A stretch of DNA of 64,000 nt from Actinomadura mexicana (lineage in GTDB: Bacteria; Actinomycetota; Actinomycetes; Streptosporangiales; Streptosporangiaceae), in the NCBI RefSeq assembly GCF_900188105.1, contig NZ_FZNP01000001.1, forward strand, positions 372,001-436,000, given 5' to 3'. Within the stretch, counting starts at the first letter, position 1, and the number at the start of each line of letters is the position of its first letter. Made by a program: the position numbers and the translations under genes. The notes below the pieces were generated by a model. The model did not search any database. It saw only the letters and a program-made list of their open reading frames with translations, and was not told the origin of the DNA. Of the stretch, positions 16,651 through 27,032 are shown piece after piece.

Positions 16651-18093
16651 ATGTCCAGCAACGAATACGCACACCAGAGTCGCGCCGCCGAACCGGTTCG
16701 ATTGGAAGAGCCGGTCCGCTTCGACGAACACGGAATTGAGCCCATCCCGGCCTCCGCCCGCGACTCCACGCCGTGGCAGCAGTTCTGGATCTGGTGCGGG
16801 GCCAACATCGCGCCGATCAACTGGGTGCTCGGGGCGCTGGGCGTCACGCTCGGCCTGAGCCTGGTGGAGACCCTGGTGGTCGTCACCCTCGGCAACCTGG
16901 TGGGCTGCGCGGTCTTCGGGCTGTTCAACGTGATCGGCCACCGGACCGGCGTCAACCAGATGGTCCTCGGCCGCGGGCCGTTCGGCCGGCGCGGCGCCCT
17001 CGTCCCCGGCCTGGTGCAGGGGCTGCTGACCATGGGCTGGGTCGGCGTCAACACCTGGGTGGTGCTGGACCTGGTGATCGAGGTCCTCGCCCAGGCGGGG
17101 GTGCACGGCGGCGCCGGGCTGCGCTACCTGGTGGCCGGGCTCATCATGGCCGCCCAGCTCGTCCTGGCCCTCTACGGCTTCTACGCGATCCGCACGTTCG
17201 AGAAGTACACCGTCCCGGCCACCGTGCTGGTCATGGTGGTCATGACCGGACTCGCCCTCGGACAGGCCGACCTCCACTGGACCGCCGCCACCGCCACCAC
17301 CACGGGCGACAAGTTCACCGCCGTGACCCAGCTGCTCACCGCCATCGGCATCGGCTGGGGCATCAGCTGGCTGCCCTACTCCGCCGACTACAGCCGCTTC
17401 GTGCGCCCCCGGGCCTCGGACCGGTCGGTGTTCTGGTCCACCGCGCTCGGAATGTACGTCCCCACCGTGTGGCTGGCCGCGCTCGGCGCCTGCCTGGCCA
17501 GCGCGGGCGACGGCGGCGACCCGTCCAGCCTGGTGACCGGCGCGTTCGGGGTGATGGCCGTGCCGGTCCTGCTGCTGATCATGCACGGTCCGGTGGCGAC
17601 CAACATCCTGAACCTGTACTCGTGCTCGCTCGCCGCGCTGTCGGTCGGCATCCGGGTCGCCCGCTGGAAGGTGACGCTGGTGGCCGGAACGGTGGCGTCC
17701 CTGGTGCTGGTGGTGTTCCTGCACGCCGGCAGCTTCGCCCAGGCGTTCGACCACTGGATGGCGTCCATCCTGGTGTGGATCAGCCCCTGGGCGGCCATCG
17801 TCCTGGTGGACTTCTTCGTCCTGCGGCGCGGCCGGATCGACGTGGCCGCCCTGTACCGGGACGGCGGCGCGAACCCCCGGGCGCTGGTCAGCCTGGCGCT
17901 CGGGCTGCTGGCCGCATGGGCATGGCAGTTCGGCACGGTGCCCGCACTGCAGGGCCCGATCGCGCGGACGCTGGGGCACACCGACTTCTCGTGGCTCTCG
18001 GGCGGCCTGGTCGCGGGCGGGCTGTACTACGCGCTGGCGCGCCGGGCCCACCGGAAGGGCCCCGAGGCCGCCCCGGTCGAGAAGGTCTCCTAA
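16651..18093 (+). CDS. NCS1 family nucleobase/cation symporter
   Basis: This is a predicted 12-helix membrane transporter of 480 residues. The N-terminal segment FDEHGIEPIPASARDSTPWQ, then QFWIWCGANIAPINWVLG, is the NCS1 signature (cytosine, purine, allantoin and hydantoin permeases). Later segments GWVGVNTWVV, WGISWLPYSADYSRFV and WISPWAAIVLVDFFVLRRG also fit. The ATG at 16651 follows GGAGGAACCT, a strong ribosome site. It is divergent from the PucR gene. The substrate cannot be named from sequence; a nucleobase or cyclic ureide is likely. Confidence 0.92.
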   Translation: MSSNEYAHQSRAAEPVRLEEPVRFDEHGIEPIPASARDSTPWQQFWIWCGANIAPINWVLGALGVTLGLSLVETLVVVTLGNLVGCAVFGLFNVIGHRTGVNQMVLGRGPFGRRGALVPGLVQGLLTMGWVGVNTWVVLDLVIEVLAQAGVHGGAGLRYLVAGLIMAAQLVLALYGFYAIRTFEKYTVPATVLVMVVMTGLALGQADLHWTAATATTTGDKFTAVTQLLTAIGIGWGISWLPYSADYSRFVRPRASDRSVFWSTALGMYVPTVWLAALGACLASAGDGGDPSSLVTGAFGVMAVPVLLLIMHGPVATNILNLYSCSLAALSVGIRVARWKVTLVAGTVASLVLVVFLHAGSFAQAFDHWMASILVWISPWAAIVLVDFFVLRRGRIDVAALYRDGGANPRALVSLALGLLAAWAWQFGTVPALQGPIARTLGHTDFSWLSGGLVAGGLYYALARRAHRKGPEAAPVEKVS

Positions 18094-18111
18094 CCGAGAG
18101 CCCGCGCCCTC

Positions 18112-18155
18112 CACGGTGAAGCCGCCGACGCCGACGCGCCGGCGGCTTCACCGTG
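18112..18155. terminator. Strong terminator hairpin after the NCS1 gene
   Basis: A perfect 16-bp stem (18112-18127 with 18140-18155; arms CACGGTGAAGCCGCCG and its complement) encloses a 12-base loop just after the transporter stop codon. This is the expected rho-independent type for this GC-rich genome. Confidence 0.8.
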
Positions 18156-18406
18156 TGCGTCCGCCCATGTGCGGACCGCCGAGATCGACGCATCCCCAAA
18201 GGGCCAACCCTGTTTCCTGCGCGACAGGTCGGCGCATGGCGGACCGCCGGGACTGGGAATGATGCAGGCGACCTCGCTCGTGGAAATATCGCTCACTTGG
18301 CCCTAAAATCGAACATATGATCGAGTGAGCGAGAAGGAGGCTCTTCGAGCAGGGACCGGCCCGGGTCGCCCGCCGGGGCCGGCAGGACCTTCGACGTAAG
18401 GCGGAC

Positions 18407-18943
18407 ATGCCGATGGCGTTCTCCCCCGAGGTGCTCCCAGCCGCCGTCCAAGCGATCAGCAGCGCCCCCTCCCGCCAGCATCCCGTCGTCATGATCACTT
18501 GCGCCCCCGACGGGCGGCCCCGGGTCTGCGTGCCGGACTGGGGGGAACTCCTCGTCCTCGACGACCGGCACCTGCGCGTGGCGGTCTGGCCGTCCGCCCC
18601 CACCGCGGCCGACCTGGACCGCGGCACGCCCGTCCTGTTGATCGTCACCGCCCTGTCCGAGGCCTACCTCGTCCACGCCACGGCCCGCCGCCTGGAGAAC
18701 GCCGCCATGGTGTGGGCCCACTACGAACTCACGATCACCTCGGCGCTCCCGGCCGACCGGGGCACCGCGCCGCGCCTGCCCTCCGCCCGGGACGCCGAGG
18801 ACACCACGGAGTACCTGACGCAGCGTCCCCCGAGGCGGGCCAGAACCCGCCACCGCCACCCCGCCCAACGCTCTCCCTGGGCCCGTCCTCCGGAGCCCGA
18901 GGGAAAGGCGGATCACCGACGCACCGAGCGCGCCCGCCCATGA
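18407..18943 (+). CDS. Pyridoxamine 5'-phosphate oxidase-like split-barrel protein
   Basis: The first 125 residues have the flavin-binding split-barrel pattern: HPVVMITCAPDGRPRVCVPDW, then DDRHLRVAVWPSAPTAADLDRG and PVLLIVTALSEAYLVHATARR. The last 50 residues are Arg/Pro-rich and probably disordered. Members bind FMN, F420 or haem, and which one applies here is not clear. The protein is a stand-alone gene with 250 bases of upstream DNA and a terminator after it. An alternative start is the second ATG six bases later. The product is plausible but the exact function is unknown. Confidence 0.7.
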   Translation: MPMAFSPEVLPAAVQAISSAPSRQHPVVMITCAPDGRPRVCVPDWGELLVLDDRHLRVAVWPSAPTAADLDRGTPVLLIVTALSEAYLVHATARRLENAAMVWAHYELTITSALPADRGTAPRLPSARDAEDTTEYLTQRPPRRARTRHRHPAQRSPWARPPEPEGKADHRRTERARP

Positions 18944-18956
18944 CCGGATGACGACC

Positions 18957-18986
18957 GGCGGCCGCGGCGCCCGCGCCGCGGCCGCC
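18957..18986. terminator. Bidirectional terminator between convergent genes
   Basis: A perfect 13-bp stem (18957-18969 with 18974-18986, all G/C) and a 4-base loop lie between the split-barrel protein gene and the convergent acyl-CoA ligase gene. Confidence 0.65.
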
Positions 18987-19011
18987 GCCGACGGCCCCGT
19001 CCGCACGGAGG

Positions 19012-20556
19012 TCAGGCGAGATTGGAGGTTCGGGAGTCCCAGTAGGGGGCGCGGAGCTGACGTTTCAGGGTCTTGCCCGAGGGGTTGCGCGGGATCTCGG
19101 TGAGCCGGTCGAAGCCTCTCGGGGTCTTGTAGGCGGCCAGATGCCCCCGGCAGAAGTCGCGGAGTTCGTCGTCGGTGGCGGCGCCGTCCGGAGCCAGGAC
19201 GATGGCGGCGTGCACGGACTCGCCCCACTCGTCGGACGGGACGCCGAACACGGCCGCGTCGGCCACCGCCGGGTGGGCGGTGAGGACGGCCTCGATCTCG
19301 GCCGGGTAGATGTTCACGCCGCCCGAGATGATCATGTCGGTGCGGCGGTCGCAGATGTAGTAGAAACCCTCCTCGTCGCGGTAGGCGATGTCGCCGACGG
19401 TCAGCCATTCGCCGCGGCTGGCGTCCTGGAACTTGCCCTCGGCCTTGTAGTAGGCGTTGAAGGTGCCGGTGCCGCGCACGTAGAGGTCGCCCGGCACGTG
19501 CGGTGCCTCGATGGGACCGCCGTCCTCACCGAACAGCGCGATCTCGACGCCGGGGGCGGCGCGGCCGCAGCTTCCGGGCTTGCGCATCTGGTCCTCGGGG
19601 CGCAGGACGGTGTCCACGCCGAGTTCCGTGGAGCCGTACACCTCGAACAGGGAGCCGTCGCCGATCCGGTCGACGTACCGGCGCTTGAGCTCGAAGGGCC
19701 ACGGGGCGGCGTTGGCGACGACGCGCCGCAGCGAGGTGAGGTCCCTGCGGCGGATCGCCTCCTCCGGCAGGTCCACCACGCGGCGGATCGGGGTCGGCGC
19801 GGAGAACGTGGTCGTCACCCGGTGCCGTTCGACCAGGTCCAGCCAGCGTTCGGGGTCGAAGTCGCGCATCACGACCACGGTCCCGCCCATGAGCTGGACG
19901 ATGAGCATGAAGCTCATCGGGCCCGAGTGGTAGAGCGGGCCCGTGGTGAGGTAGACGTCGCCGGGTTCGAAGCCGATCTCGCCGACCAGCCCGAGGATCA
20001 GGGCCGGGTCGGGCTCGCCCCGCACGACGCCCTTCGGCCTGCCGGTCGTCCCGGAGGTGTAGAACATCGAGGTGCCCGCCGCCGGGTCGGCGCCGCGGGC
20101 GAGGGGTTCGGTGTCGGGGCTCCGTCCGGCCAGGGCGTCGAGCGAGGAGGCCCAGTCCGGCGGCGCGGAGCCCCAGGCCAGCCAGGCGCGGACGCCGGCC
20201 GCCTGGTCGCGGGCCGCCCGGAGCTGCGGAGCCTGCTCGGCGTCGAACACCACCAGCGCGGCGTCGGCGTTCTCGACGACGTAGGTCGTCTCCTCCGGCG
20301 TGAGGCGGTAGTTCAGCGGGACGCCGATGGCCCCGCACTTGCGCAGGGCCGAGATCAGCGCGACGACCTCGGTACTGTTGCGGCCGCACCACACGACCTT
20401 GGTGCCGGCCCGGACGCCGTGCTCGACCAGCAGGTTGGCGTACCGGTTCACCAGGGCGTTGAACTCGGGGTAGGTCAGGCGCCGGTCGTCCTCGACGACC
20501 GCGATCTTCGAGGGGGCGGCGGCGGCCATCGCGGCCAGCGGGTCTTCGGCGGGCAT
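19012..20556 (-). CDS. Acyl-CoA synthetase (ANL superfamily AMP-dependent ligase)
   Basis: This 514-residue ligase activates a carboxylic acid to its acyl-CoA via an acyl-AMP. Motifs in order are the P-loop MFYTSGTTGRPKGVVRG (about 164-180), VYGSTELG, GEWLTVGDIAYRDEEGFYYI, DRRTDMIISGGVNIYPAEIE and the C-terminal catalytic lysine segment PSGKTLKRQLR. All key motifs are intact. AGGAGGTCGATCACC before the ATG is a strong ribosome site. It is 23 bases downstream of the MpaB-family gene on the same strand. The substrate is unknown; a fatty, aromatic or steroid side-chain acid would fit the family. Confidence 0.92.
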   Translation of the reverse strand: MPAEDPLAAMAAAAPSKIAVVEDDRRLTYPEFNALVNRYANLLVEHGVRAGTKVVWCGRNSTEVVALISALRKCGAIGVPLNYRLTPEETTYVVENADAALVVFDAEQAPQLRAARDQAAGVRAWLAWGSAPPDWASSLDALAGRSPDTEPLARGADPAAGTSMFYTSGTTGRPKGVVRGEPDPALILGLVGEIGFEPGDVYLTTGPLYHSGPMSFMLIVQLMGGTVVVMRDFDPERWLDLVERHRVTTTFSAPTPIRRVVDLPEEAIRRRDLTSLRRVVANAAPWPFELKRRYVDRIGDGSLFEVYGSTELGVDTVLRPEDQMRKPGSCGRAAPGVEIALFGEDGGPIEAPHVPGDLYVRGTGTFNAYYKAEGKFQDASRGEWLTVGDIAYRDEEGFYYICDRRTDMIISGGVNIYPAEIEAVLTAHPAVADAAVFGVPSDEWGESVHAAIVLAPDGAATDDELRDFCRGHLAAYKTPRGFDRLTEIPRNPSGKTLKRQLRAPYWDSRTSNLA

Positions 20557-20579
20557 GGTGATCGACCTCCTGCGGGGGT

Positions 20580-21494
20580 TCACATGGGCCGGTGCGCCAG
20601 GGCGCGCTCCAGCCGCTCCTGGGCGCGGGCCGCCTGCCGGGCGCGGTAGGCGATCGGCATGTAGCGGACGCGTTCGGGCAGCAGCGGCGTGCCGCGCCCG
20701 ATGACCTGCCCGGCCAGGCGCAGCCTGCGTTCGTCCGCCGCGGTCCACCGCAGGCCGAGCTTGTCGCGCGCCTCCGCCGGAAGCGTGCCGATCGTGATCA
20801 GCCGTCCGAGCCGTCCGGCGGCCATGCTCAGGGGGGCGACGGCCGGACGCAGCGGCCCCGGCACGTTGGGCGGCACCCGGCCCATCTGCGCGAGCACCTC
20901 GTGCGCCACCTTGTGGGGGACGAGGGTGTCGGCCACCATGTCGTCGAAATAGGCCCAGTAATCGGCGATGCTCTCGGGCAGCATTCTCTCGGGCACTTGC
21001 AGGATCCTCCCGAGCTGGAGGAACTCGTCGAAGATCTGCTGTTCCTCCTCCGGGGTCAGCGGGGCGGGCGCGAAGTACTCGGCCGCGGTGACGGCGGCGT
21101 AGAAGCCGGTGAGGTGGACCCACGCCCACGGCTCGGCCGACAGCGCGTGGTGGCGCCGCCCCTCCTCGTCGACGGCGCTGAGCGGCTTGTGCATCTCGCG
21201 CAGCCGCCGGCCCTCCTCGATGGCGGTGCGCCCGCCGTAGACCCAGGTCTGCACCGAGGCGAAGCTGCGCGCGGCGCGGCCGAGGGGGTCGGTGCGGAAG
21301 CTCGACAGCCGGTCGACCACCGTGCCGATCGCCGGGTGCATCACCTGGAGGATGAAAACGCTGTTGCCCGCGATCGCCGAGGTGTAGAGCCCCATCTGCT
21401 CCCACAGCAGCGAACCGGGCCCGAACGGCGCCGGCTCGCCGCGGCGCTCCCGCTCGGCCGGTGGACTCGCGGGCGTCCCATCGGTCACCGTCAT
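20580..21494 (-). CDS. Oxygenase MpaB family protein (DUF2236)
   Basis: This 304-residue protein has the DUF2236/MpaB pattern: FGPGSLLWEQMGLYTSAIAG, ILQVMHPAIGTVVDRLSSF, a conserved Arg/Lys-rich stretch, HHALSAEPWAWVHLTGFYAAV, and a late YMPIAYRAR segment. The family includes the latex-clearing oxygenase and mycophenolic acid enzyme MpaB, which are b-type haem oxygenases. The role here is unknown. The ATG at 21494 follows AGGAGGTCGCGCCG. It is the first gene of a two-gene operon with the acyl-CoA ligase and is divergent from a TetR gene. Confidence 0.85.
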   Translation of the reverse strand: MTVTDGTPASPPAERERRGEPAPFGPGSLLWEQMGLYTSAIAGNSVFILQVMHPAIGTVVDRLSSFRTDPLGRAARSFASVQTWVYGGRTAIEEGRRLREMHKPLSAVDEEGRRHHALSAEPWAWVHLTGFYAAVTAAEYFAPAPLTPEEEQQIFDEFLQLGRILQVPERMLPESIADYWAYFDDMVADTLVPHKVAHEVLAQMGRVPPNVPGPLRPAVAPLSMAAGRLGRLITIGTLPAEARDKLGLRWTAADERRLRLAGQVIGRGTPLLPERVRYMPIAYRARQAARAQERLERALAHRPM

Positions 21495-21513
21495 CGGCGC
21501 GACCTCCTGACGA

Positions 21514-21556
21514 AACGACTCCTGTAAGCTAAACGCGAATAAGGAGTCGCTTACAA
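21514..21556. promoter_or_regulatory. Candidate TetR operator between divergent genes
   Basis: The 86-base gap between the MpaB and TetR genes contains nested inverted repeats: CGACTCC (21516-21522) with GGAGTCG (21543-21549), and TGTAAGC (21523-21529) with GCTTACA (21549-21555). The segment is clearly AT-richer than its surroundings. This is a good candidate operator for the adjacent TetR regulator. Confidence 0.55.
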
Positions 21557-21580
21557 GTCGCGTTTCGGAGGGAACCGCCG

Positions 21581-22198
21581 GTGGCGCGCTCACCTGGGCT
21601 TTCACCGCGCAGGACGCCCTCCCAGGACCGCTCGCGCCGCACCGTCGAGCGGATCCTGGAGGCCGCCACTCGCGTTCTGTCCGAGCACGGGTACGACGGC
21701 GCCTCCACCAACCGGATCGCCAAGGCGGCTGGCGTCGGCAACGGTTCGCTCTACCAGTACTTCCCCAACAAGGACGCGATCGTCATCGCGGTGCTCGACC
21801 GCTTCGCCGACCGCCTCGCCGACCGGCTCGGCGCGGAGATCGAGGCCACGATGCGCCTGCCGTGGCAGGAGGCAGGGCGCGCGCTGCTGGACGTCCAGAT
21901 CCGGCTGTTCGAGCAGAACGCCGACCTGCTGCGCATCGTCGTCGAGCAGGTGCCGCGGCTCGGGCCGTTCGACAAGCTCGCGGCGCTGCAGCGGCGGCTG
22001 ACCGACCTGGTGCGCGTCTACCTCCTGCTCAACCGCGCCGAGTTCCGGGACGACCTCGACATCGACGCCACGCTGTGGATCATCACCGAGACCGTCGGCC
22101 TGCTGTCCATCAAGTACGTCCTGGACCGGCCGCCCATCCCGCACGAGCGGATGGTGGACGAGCTCGCCGAGCTCGTCATCGGCTACATCCGCGGCTGA
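21581..22198 (+). CDS. TetR family transcriptional regulator
   Basis: This is a 205-residue one-component repressor. The N-terminal helix-turn-helix (about 20-66) reads TVERILEAATRVLSEHGYDGA, then TNRIAKAAGVGNGSLYQYFPNKDAI, a textbook TetR motif. The remainder is a helical ligand-binding and dimerisation domain. The GTG start follows GGAGGGAACC. It is divergent from the MpaB/acyl-CoA ligase operon with a palindromic region between them, so it probably represses that operon and itself. Confidence 0.92.
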   Translation: MARSPGLSPRRTPSQDRSRRTVERILEAATRVLSEHGYDGASTNRIAKAAGVGNGSLYQYFPNKDAIVIAVLDRFADRLADRLGAEIEATMRLPWQEAGRALLDVQIRLFEQNADLLRIVVEQVPRLGPFDKLAALQRRLTDLVRVYLLLNRAEFRDDLDIDATLWIITETVGLLSIKYVLDRPPIPHERMVDELAELVIGYIRG

Positions 22199-22273
22199 CC
22201 GTCCCCGGCGGGCGGCACGGCGGCGCCGCTCACGGCCATGGTTGCGGCGGTTGTGGCAGGGCAGGGCACGCCC

Positions 22274-22810
22274 GTGAGCACGAGCGCACTGATCGTCATC
22301 GACATGCTGAACCCCTACGACCACCAGGACGCGGACGCGTTGGTCGAGAGCGTTCAGGAGGTGGTCGACCCGCTGCGGCGCCTGCTGGACGAGGCCAGGG
22401 GGCGCGACGACGTGCGCGTCCTCTACGTCAACGACAACCACGGCGACTTCTCGGCCGATCGGAAGGACCTCGTCGACCGCGCCCTGAACGGGCGGCGGCC
22501 CGACCTCGTCGAGCCCATCGTCCCCGAGCCCGGCTGCGGGTTCATGTCCAAGGTCCGGCACAGCGCCTTCTACGGCACCGCGCTGGAGTACCTGCTGTCC
22601 CGCGAGAAGGTGGAGCGGGTCGTCCTCACCGGCCAGGTCACCGAGCAGTGCGTCCTCTACAGCGCGCTGGACGCCTACGTCCGGCACTTCCAGCTCAAGG
22701 TGGTCCGGGACGCGGTGGCGCACATCGACGCCGGCCTCGGCGACGCCGCGCTGCGCATGATGGAGTCGAACATGCGCGCGGAGATCGTCGACGCCGACCG
22801 GTGCTTCTGA
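22274..22810 (+). CDS. Isochorismatase-like cysteine hydrolase
   Basis: This is a 178-residue hydrolase of the isochorismatase/nicotinamidase superfamily. The catalytic triad is visible: Asp10 (ALIVIDMLNPY), Lys93 (MSKVRHSAFYGT) and Cys126 (GQVTEQCVLYSA), followed by the usual VVRDAVAHID segment. The substrate cannot be deduced. The GTG at 22274 gives the normal short N terminus; an ATG at 22238 would add 12 residues. A strong terminator follows, shared with the convergent secreted-protein gene. Confidence 0.88.
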   Translation: MSTSALIVIDMLNPYDHQDADALVESVQEVVDPLRRLLDEARGRDDVRVLYVNDNHGDFSADRKDLVDRALNGRRPDLVEPIVPEPGCGFMSKVRHSAFYGTALEYLLSREKVERVVLTGQVTEQCVLYSALDAYVRHFQLKVVRDAVAHIDAGLGDAALRMMESNMRAEIVDADRCF

Positions 22811-22811
22811 G

Positions 22812-22844
22812 GGGGACGTCCCGCGACGCGTGCGGGACGTCCCC
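22812..22844. terminator. Bidirectional terminator
   Basis: A perfect 13-bp stem (22812-22824 with 22832-22844; GGGGACGTCCCGC and its complement) with a 7-base loop sits directly after the isochorismatase stop and before the convergent gene end. Confidence 0.75.
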
Positions 22845-22850
22845 TGGCGT

Positions 22851-23576
22851 TCAGCGCACGTCGACGAAGTCGTCGAGGGACTTCTGGCGATCGCAGTTGG
22901 TCGTGCCGGGGAAGTAGGCCCGCCAGTAGCCGTCGCGCTCGGCCTTGAACGCCTTGCGGAAACGGCCGTCGCGGGCGGTCTTCGCCGATCCCATGTAGGC
23001 CCAGGACGCGGAGCCCTCGGGACGGAAATAGACGCGGACGGCCTTGCCCGAATATGCCGTGTAGCCGAACCCGAGGTCGGCGAGCCGCTTCAGGCGGCCG
23101 GACACGGTGATCGCGCGGCCCGCGCGCACGGGCTCGGGCGCGGCGTTGTGGTTCTGGATGGCCGTGTCGAACTTCTCGTACCAGTAGTCCTCACGACTTC
23201 CGAGGGCCTTGCCCTTCCTGTCGTAGGCGATGACCCGGACGCGCCATTTTCCGAGGTCCTCCACCTGGTTGGGGCACCCGACGCCCCAGCCGACCTGGCG
23301 TCCGGGCAGGACCTTCTTGTAGACCAGCGGCGACGGGGTCCGCCCGTTGGGATCGATCAGATAGGCCTTGGAGTAGGCGACCGTGGAGCCTTCGGTGCCC
23401 CACACCCACACGTCCATGGCGCAGGCCTTGTCATATTCCCCCTTTCCTACGGAGAGGTGCTTCGGCACCTTGATATGAAACTGCAGCGACTCGGCTTCGG
23501 CGGCGGTGGCGCCGCCGGCGAGCACGCCGGCGGCCAAACCGAGCGCGAGTGCGCCGGCAGCGAATCTGCGAGGCAT
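22851..23576 (-). CDS. Secreted protein of unknown function
   Basis: The 241-residue product has a clear Sec signal peptide: MPRRFAAGALALGLAAGVLA, then a TAAEA cleavage region at about residue 28. The mature part is rich in aromatic and beta-strand residues (FHIKVPKHLSVGKGEYDKAC, VWVWGTEGSTVAY, ITVSGRLKRLADLGFGYTAY, KAVRVYFRPEGSASWAYMG). This suggests two immunoglobulin-like beta-sandwich modules. Four cysteines could form disulfides. I do not recognise a specific family. The ATG at 23576 is chosen because it opens the signal peptide. Confidence 0.75.
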   Translation of the reverse strand: MPRRFAAGALALGLAAGVLAGGATAAEAESLQFHIKVPKHLSVGKGEYDKACAMDVWVWGTEGSTVAYSKAYLIDPNGRTPSPLVYKKVLPGRQVGWGVGCPNQVEDLGKWRVRVIAYDRKGKALGSREDYWYEKFDTAIQNHNAAPEPVRAGRAITVSGRLKRLADLGFGYTAYSGKAVRVYFRPEGSASWAYMGSAKTARDGRFRKAFKAERDGYWRAYFPGTTNCDRQKSLDDFVDVR

Positions 23577-23676
23577 CGGCGTACCGTCCTGTCTGATCTC
23601 GACGCAAAAGATCATGTCAGTTCTCCGGGCGCCGGCGGGCTGGTTCGGTGCGTTGGCAGGGGTGGTCGGGGCTGGA

Positions 23677-23756
23677 AGTTGGAGTTCGCGTACCAGAAGG
23701 TCATCGACGCCTACGGGCTCAAGGCCCGGCTAGACTTGGCTCATTTGTCGTCTTAA
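23677..23756 (+). pseudogene. Possible 3' remnant of an unidentified gene
   Basis: A short open stretch reads WKLEFAYQKVIDAYGLKARL and then DLAHLSS before a TAA. It has G/C-rich third positions and a protein-like composition, but no start codon or upstream homologous part. It may be the tail of a deleted gene. It lies just upstream of the Fur paralogue, so it could also be chance coding within a promoter region. Confidence 0.25.
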
Positions 23757-23789
23757 ACGATTCGCGTCCGCGAGGGAGGGTTCGGCGCC

Positions 23790-24224
23790 ATGACCGCGTC
23801 CCAGGCCCCGTCCACCGCCGAGGATCTGCGCGGCGCCGGCCTTCGGGTGACGGCCGCCCGCGTGGCCCTGCTGGACACCGTCCGGGCCGGCGACCACCTC
23901 GGCGTCGAGGCGCTCGCCGCGGGCGTGCGCGACCGCGTGGGCCACGTCTCCCTGCAGGCGGTGTACGAGGCGCTCCACGCGCTCACCGCGGCGGGGCTCG
24001 TCCGCCGGATCGAACCGGCCGGGAGCCCGGCCCGGTTCGAGGGGCGCGTCGGCGACAACCACCACCACCTGGTGTGCCGGAACTGCGGCGCGATCAAGGA
24101 CGTCGACTGCGCCGTGGGGCACCCGCCCTGCCTGGACCCGGTGGACGACGCCGGATACCTCATCGACGAGGCCGACGTGACGTTCTGGGGCGTGTGCCCG
24201 GCGTGCCGGGCGGACGCCGGCTGA
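23790..24224 (+). CDS. Fur family transcriptional regulator (paralogue flanking katG)
   Basis: This 144-residue Fur/PerR-type metalloregulator has a winged helix (LRVTAARVALLDTVRAGDHL, then VSLQAVYEALHALTAAGLV) and a dimerisation domain with the metal ligands of NHHHLVCRNCGAIKDVDC, plus a C-terminal CPACRADAG zinc pair. It is closely similar to the FurA-like protein encoded on the other side of katG. An ATG preceded by GAGGGAGGG marks the start. It converges with katG. Peroxide or iron sensing is likely from the family. Confidence 0.9.
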   Translation: MTASQAPSTAEDLRGAGLRVTAARVALLDTVRAGDHLGVEALAAGVRDRVGHVSLQAVYEALHALTAAGLVRRIEPAGSPARFEGRVGDNHHHLVCRNCGAIKDVDCAVGHPPCLDPVDDAGYLIDEADVTFWGVCPACRADAG

Positions 24225-24256
24225 CCCGGCCGCACCCGCACGGCCCCCGGAAACGG

Positions 24257-24292
24257 CGTCCGGGCCGGCCGCCGCGGCGACCGGCCCGGACG
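24257..24292. terminator. Bidirectional terminator between fur paralogue and katG
   Basis: A perfect 12-bp G/C stem (24257-24268 with 24281-24292; CGTCCGGGCCGG and its complement) encloses a 12-base loop between two convergent genes. Confidence 0.7.
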
Positions 24293-24308
24293 TCCCGGAC
24301 TTCCTCGA

Positions 24309-26555
<2,247 letters not shown>

Positions 26556-27005
26556 TCAGGAATTGTGGGCGGTTGAGCAGTCGGGGCAGAGGCCCCAGTA
26601 GACGACCTCGGCCTCGTCGATCAGGTAGCCGCGGTCGTCGGAGGCCGTCAGGCAGGGCGCCTCGCCCACGGCGCAGTCGACGTCGGCGATGGCTCCGCAC
26701 GAACGGCAGACGACGTGGTGGTGGTTGTCCCCGATCCGCGACTCGTAGCGGGCCACGGAACCGGACGGCTGGATGCGCCGCAGCAGGCCCGCCGCCGTCA
26801 GCGCGCGCAGCGAGTCGTAGACGGCCTGGTGGGACACCTTCGGAAGTTCCTCGCGCACGGCGCCGATGACCGACTCCGTGTCGGCGTGCGGGTGCGCGTC
26901 GACCGCGCTCAGCACCGCCAGCCGCGGGCGGGTCACGCTCAGGGCGGCCGCGCGCAGCATCTCGTGGAAGTCCAAGGAGCTGGCCACGGGCCCAGACTGT
27001 CTCAT
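26556..27005 (-). CDS. furA: FurA-type peroxide/iron regulator upstream of katG
   Basis: This 149-residue Fur-family repressor has the winged helix LSVTRPRLAVLSAVDAHPHA and VSHQAVYDSLRALTAAGLLR, the metal-binding stretch DNHHHVVCRSCGAIADVDC, and a C-terminal CPDCS pair. Gene order furA-katG on one strand is the standard actinobacterial arrangement, in which FurA represses both genes and oxidation relieves repression. The ATG at 27005 lies directly against the AT-rich promoter, consistent with a leaderless or near-leaderless transcript. A GTG 18 bases later is the alternative start. Confidence 0.93.
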   Translation of the reverse strand: MRQSGPVASSLDFHEMLRAAALSVTRPRLAVLSAVDAHPHADTESVIGAVREELPKVSHQAVYDSLRALTAAGLLRRIQPSGSVARYESRIGDNHHHVVCRSCGAIADVDCAVGEAPCLTASDDRGYLIDEAEVVYWGLCPDCSTAHNS

Positions 27006-27032
27006 TTTCTGGAATCAGTCAAGATATTGAAT
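27006..27032 (-). promoter_or_regulatory. AT-rich promoter/operator of furA-katG
   Basis: On the minus strand this reads TATCTTGACTGATTCCAGAA immediately before the furA start codon. It is AT-rich against a very GC-rich background and contains TTGACT. FurA operators in related actinobacteria lie at the same place and have this kind of sequence, so autoregulation is likely. Confidence 0.6.
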
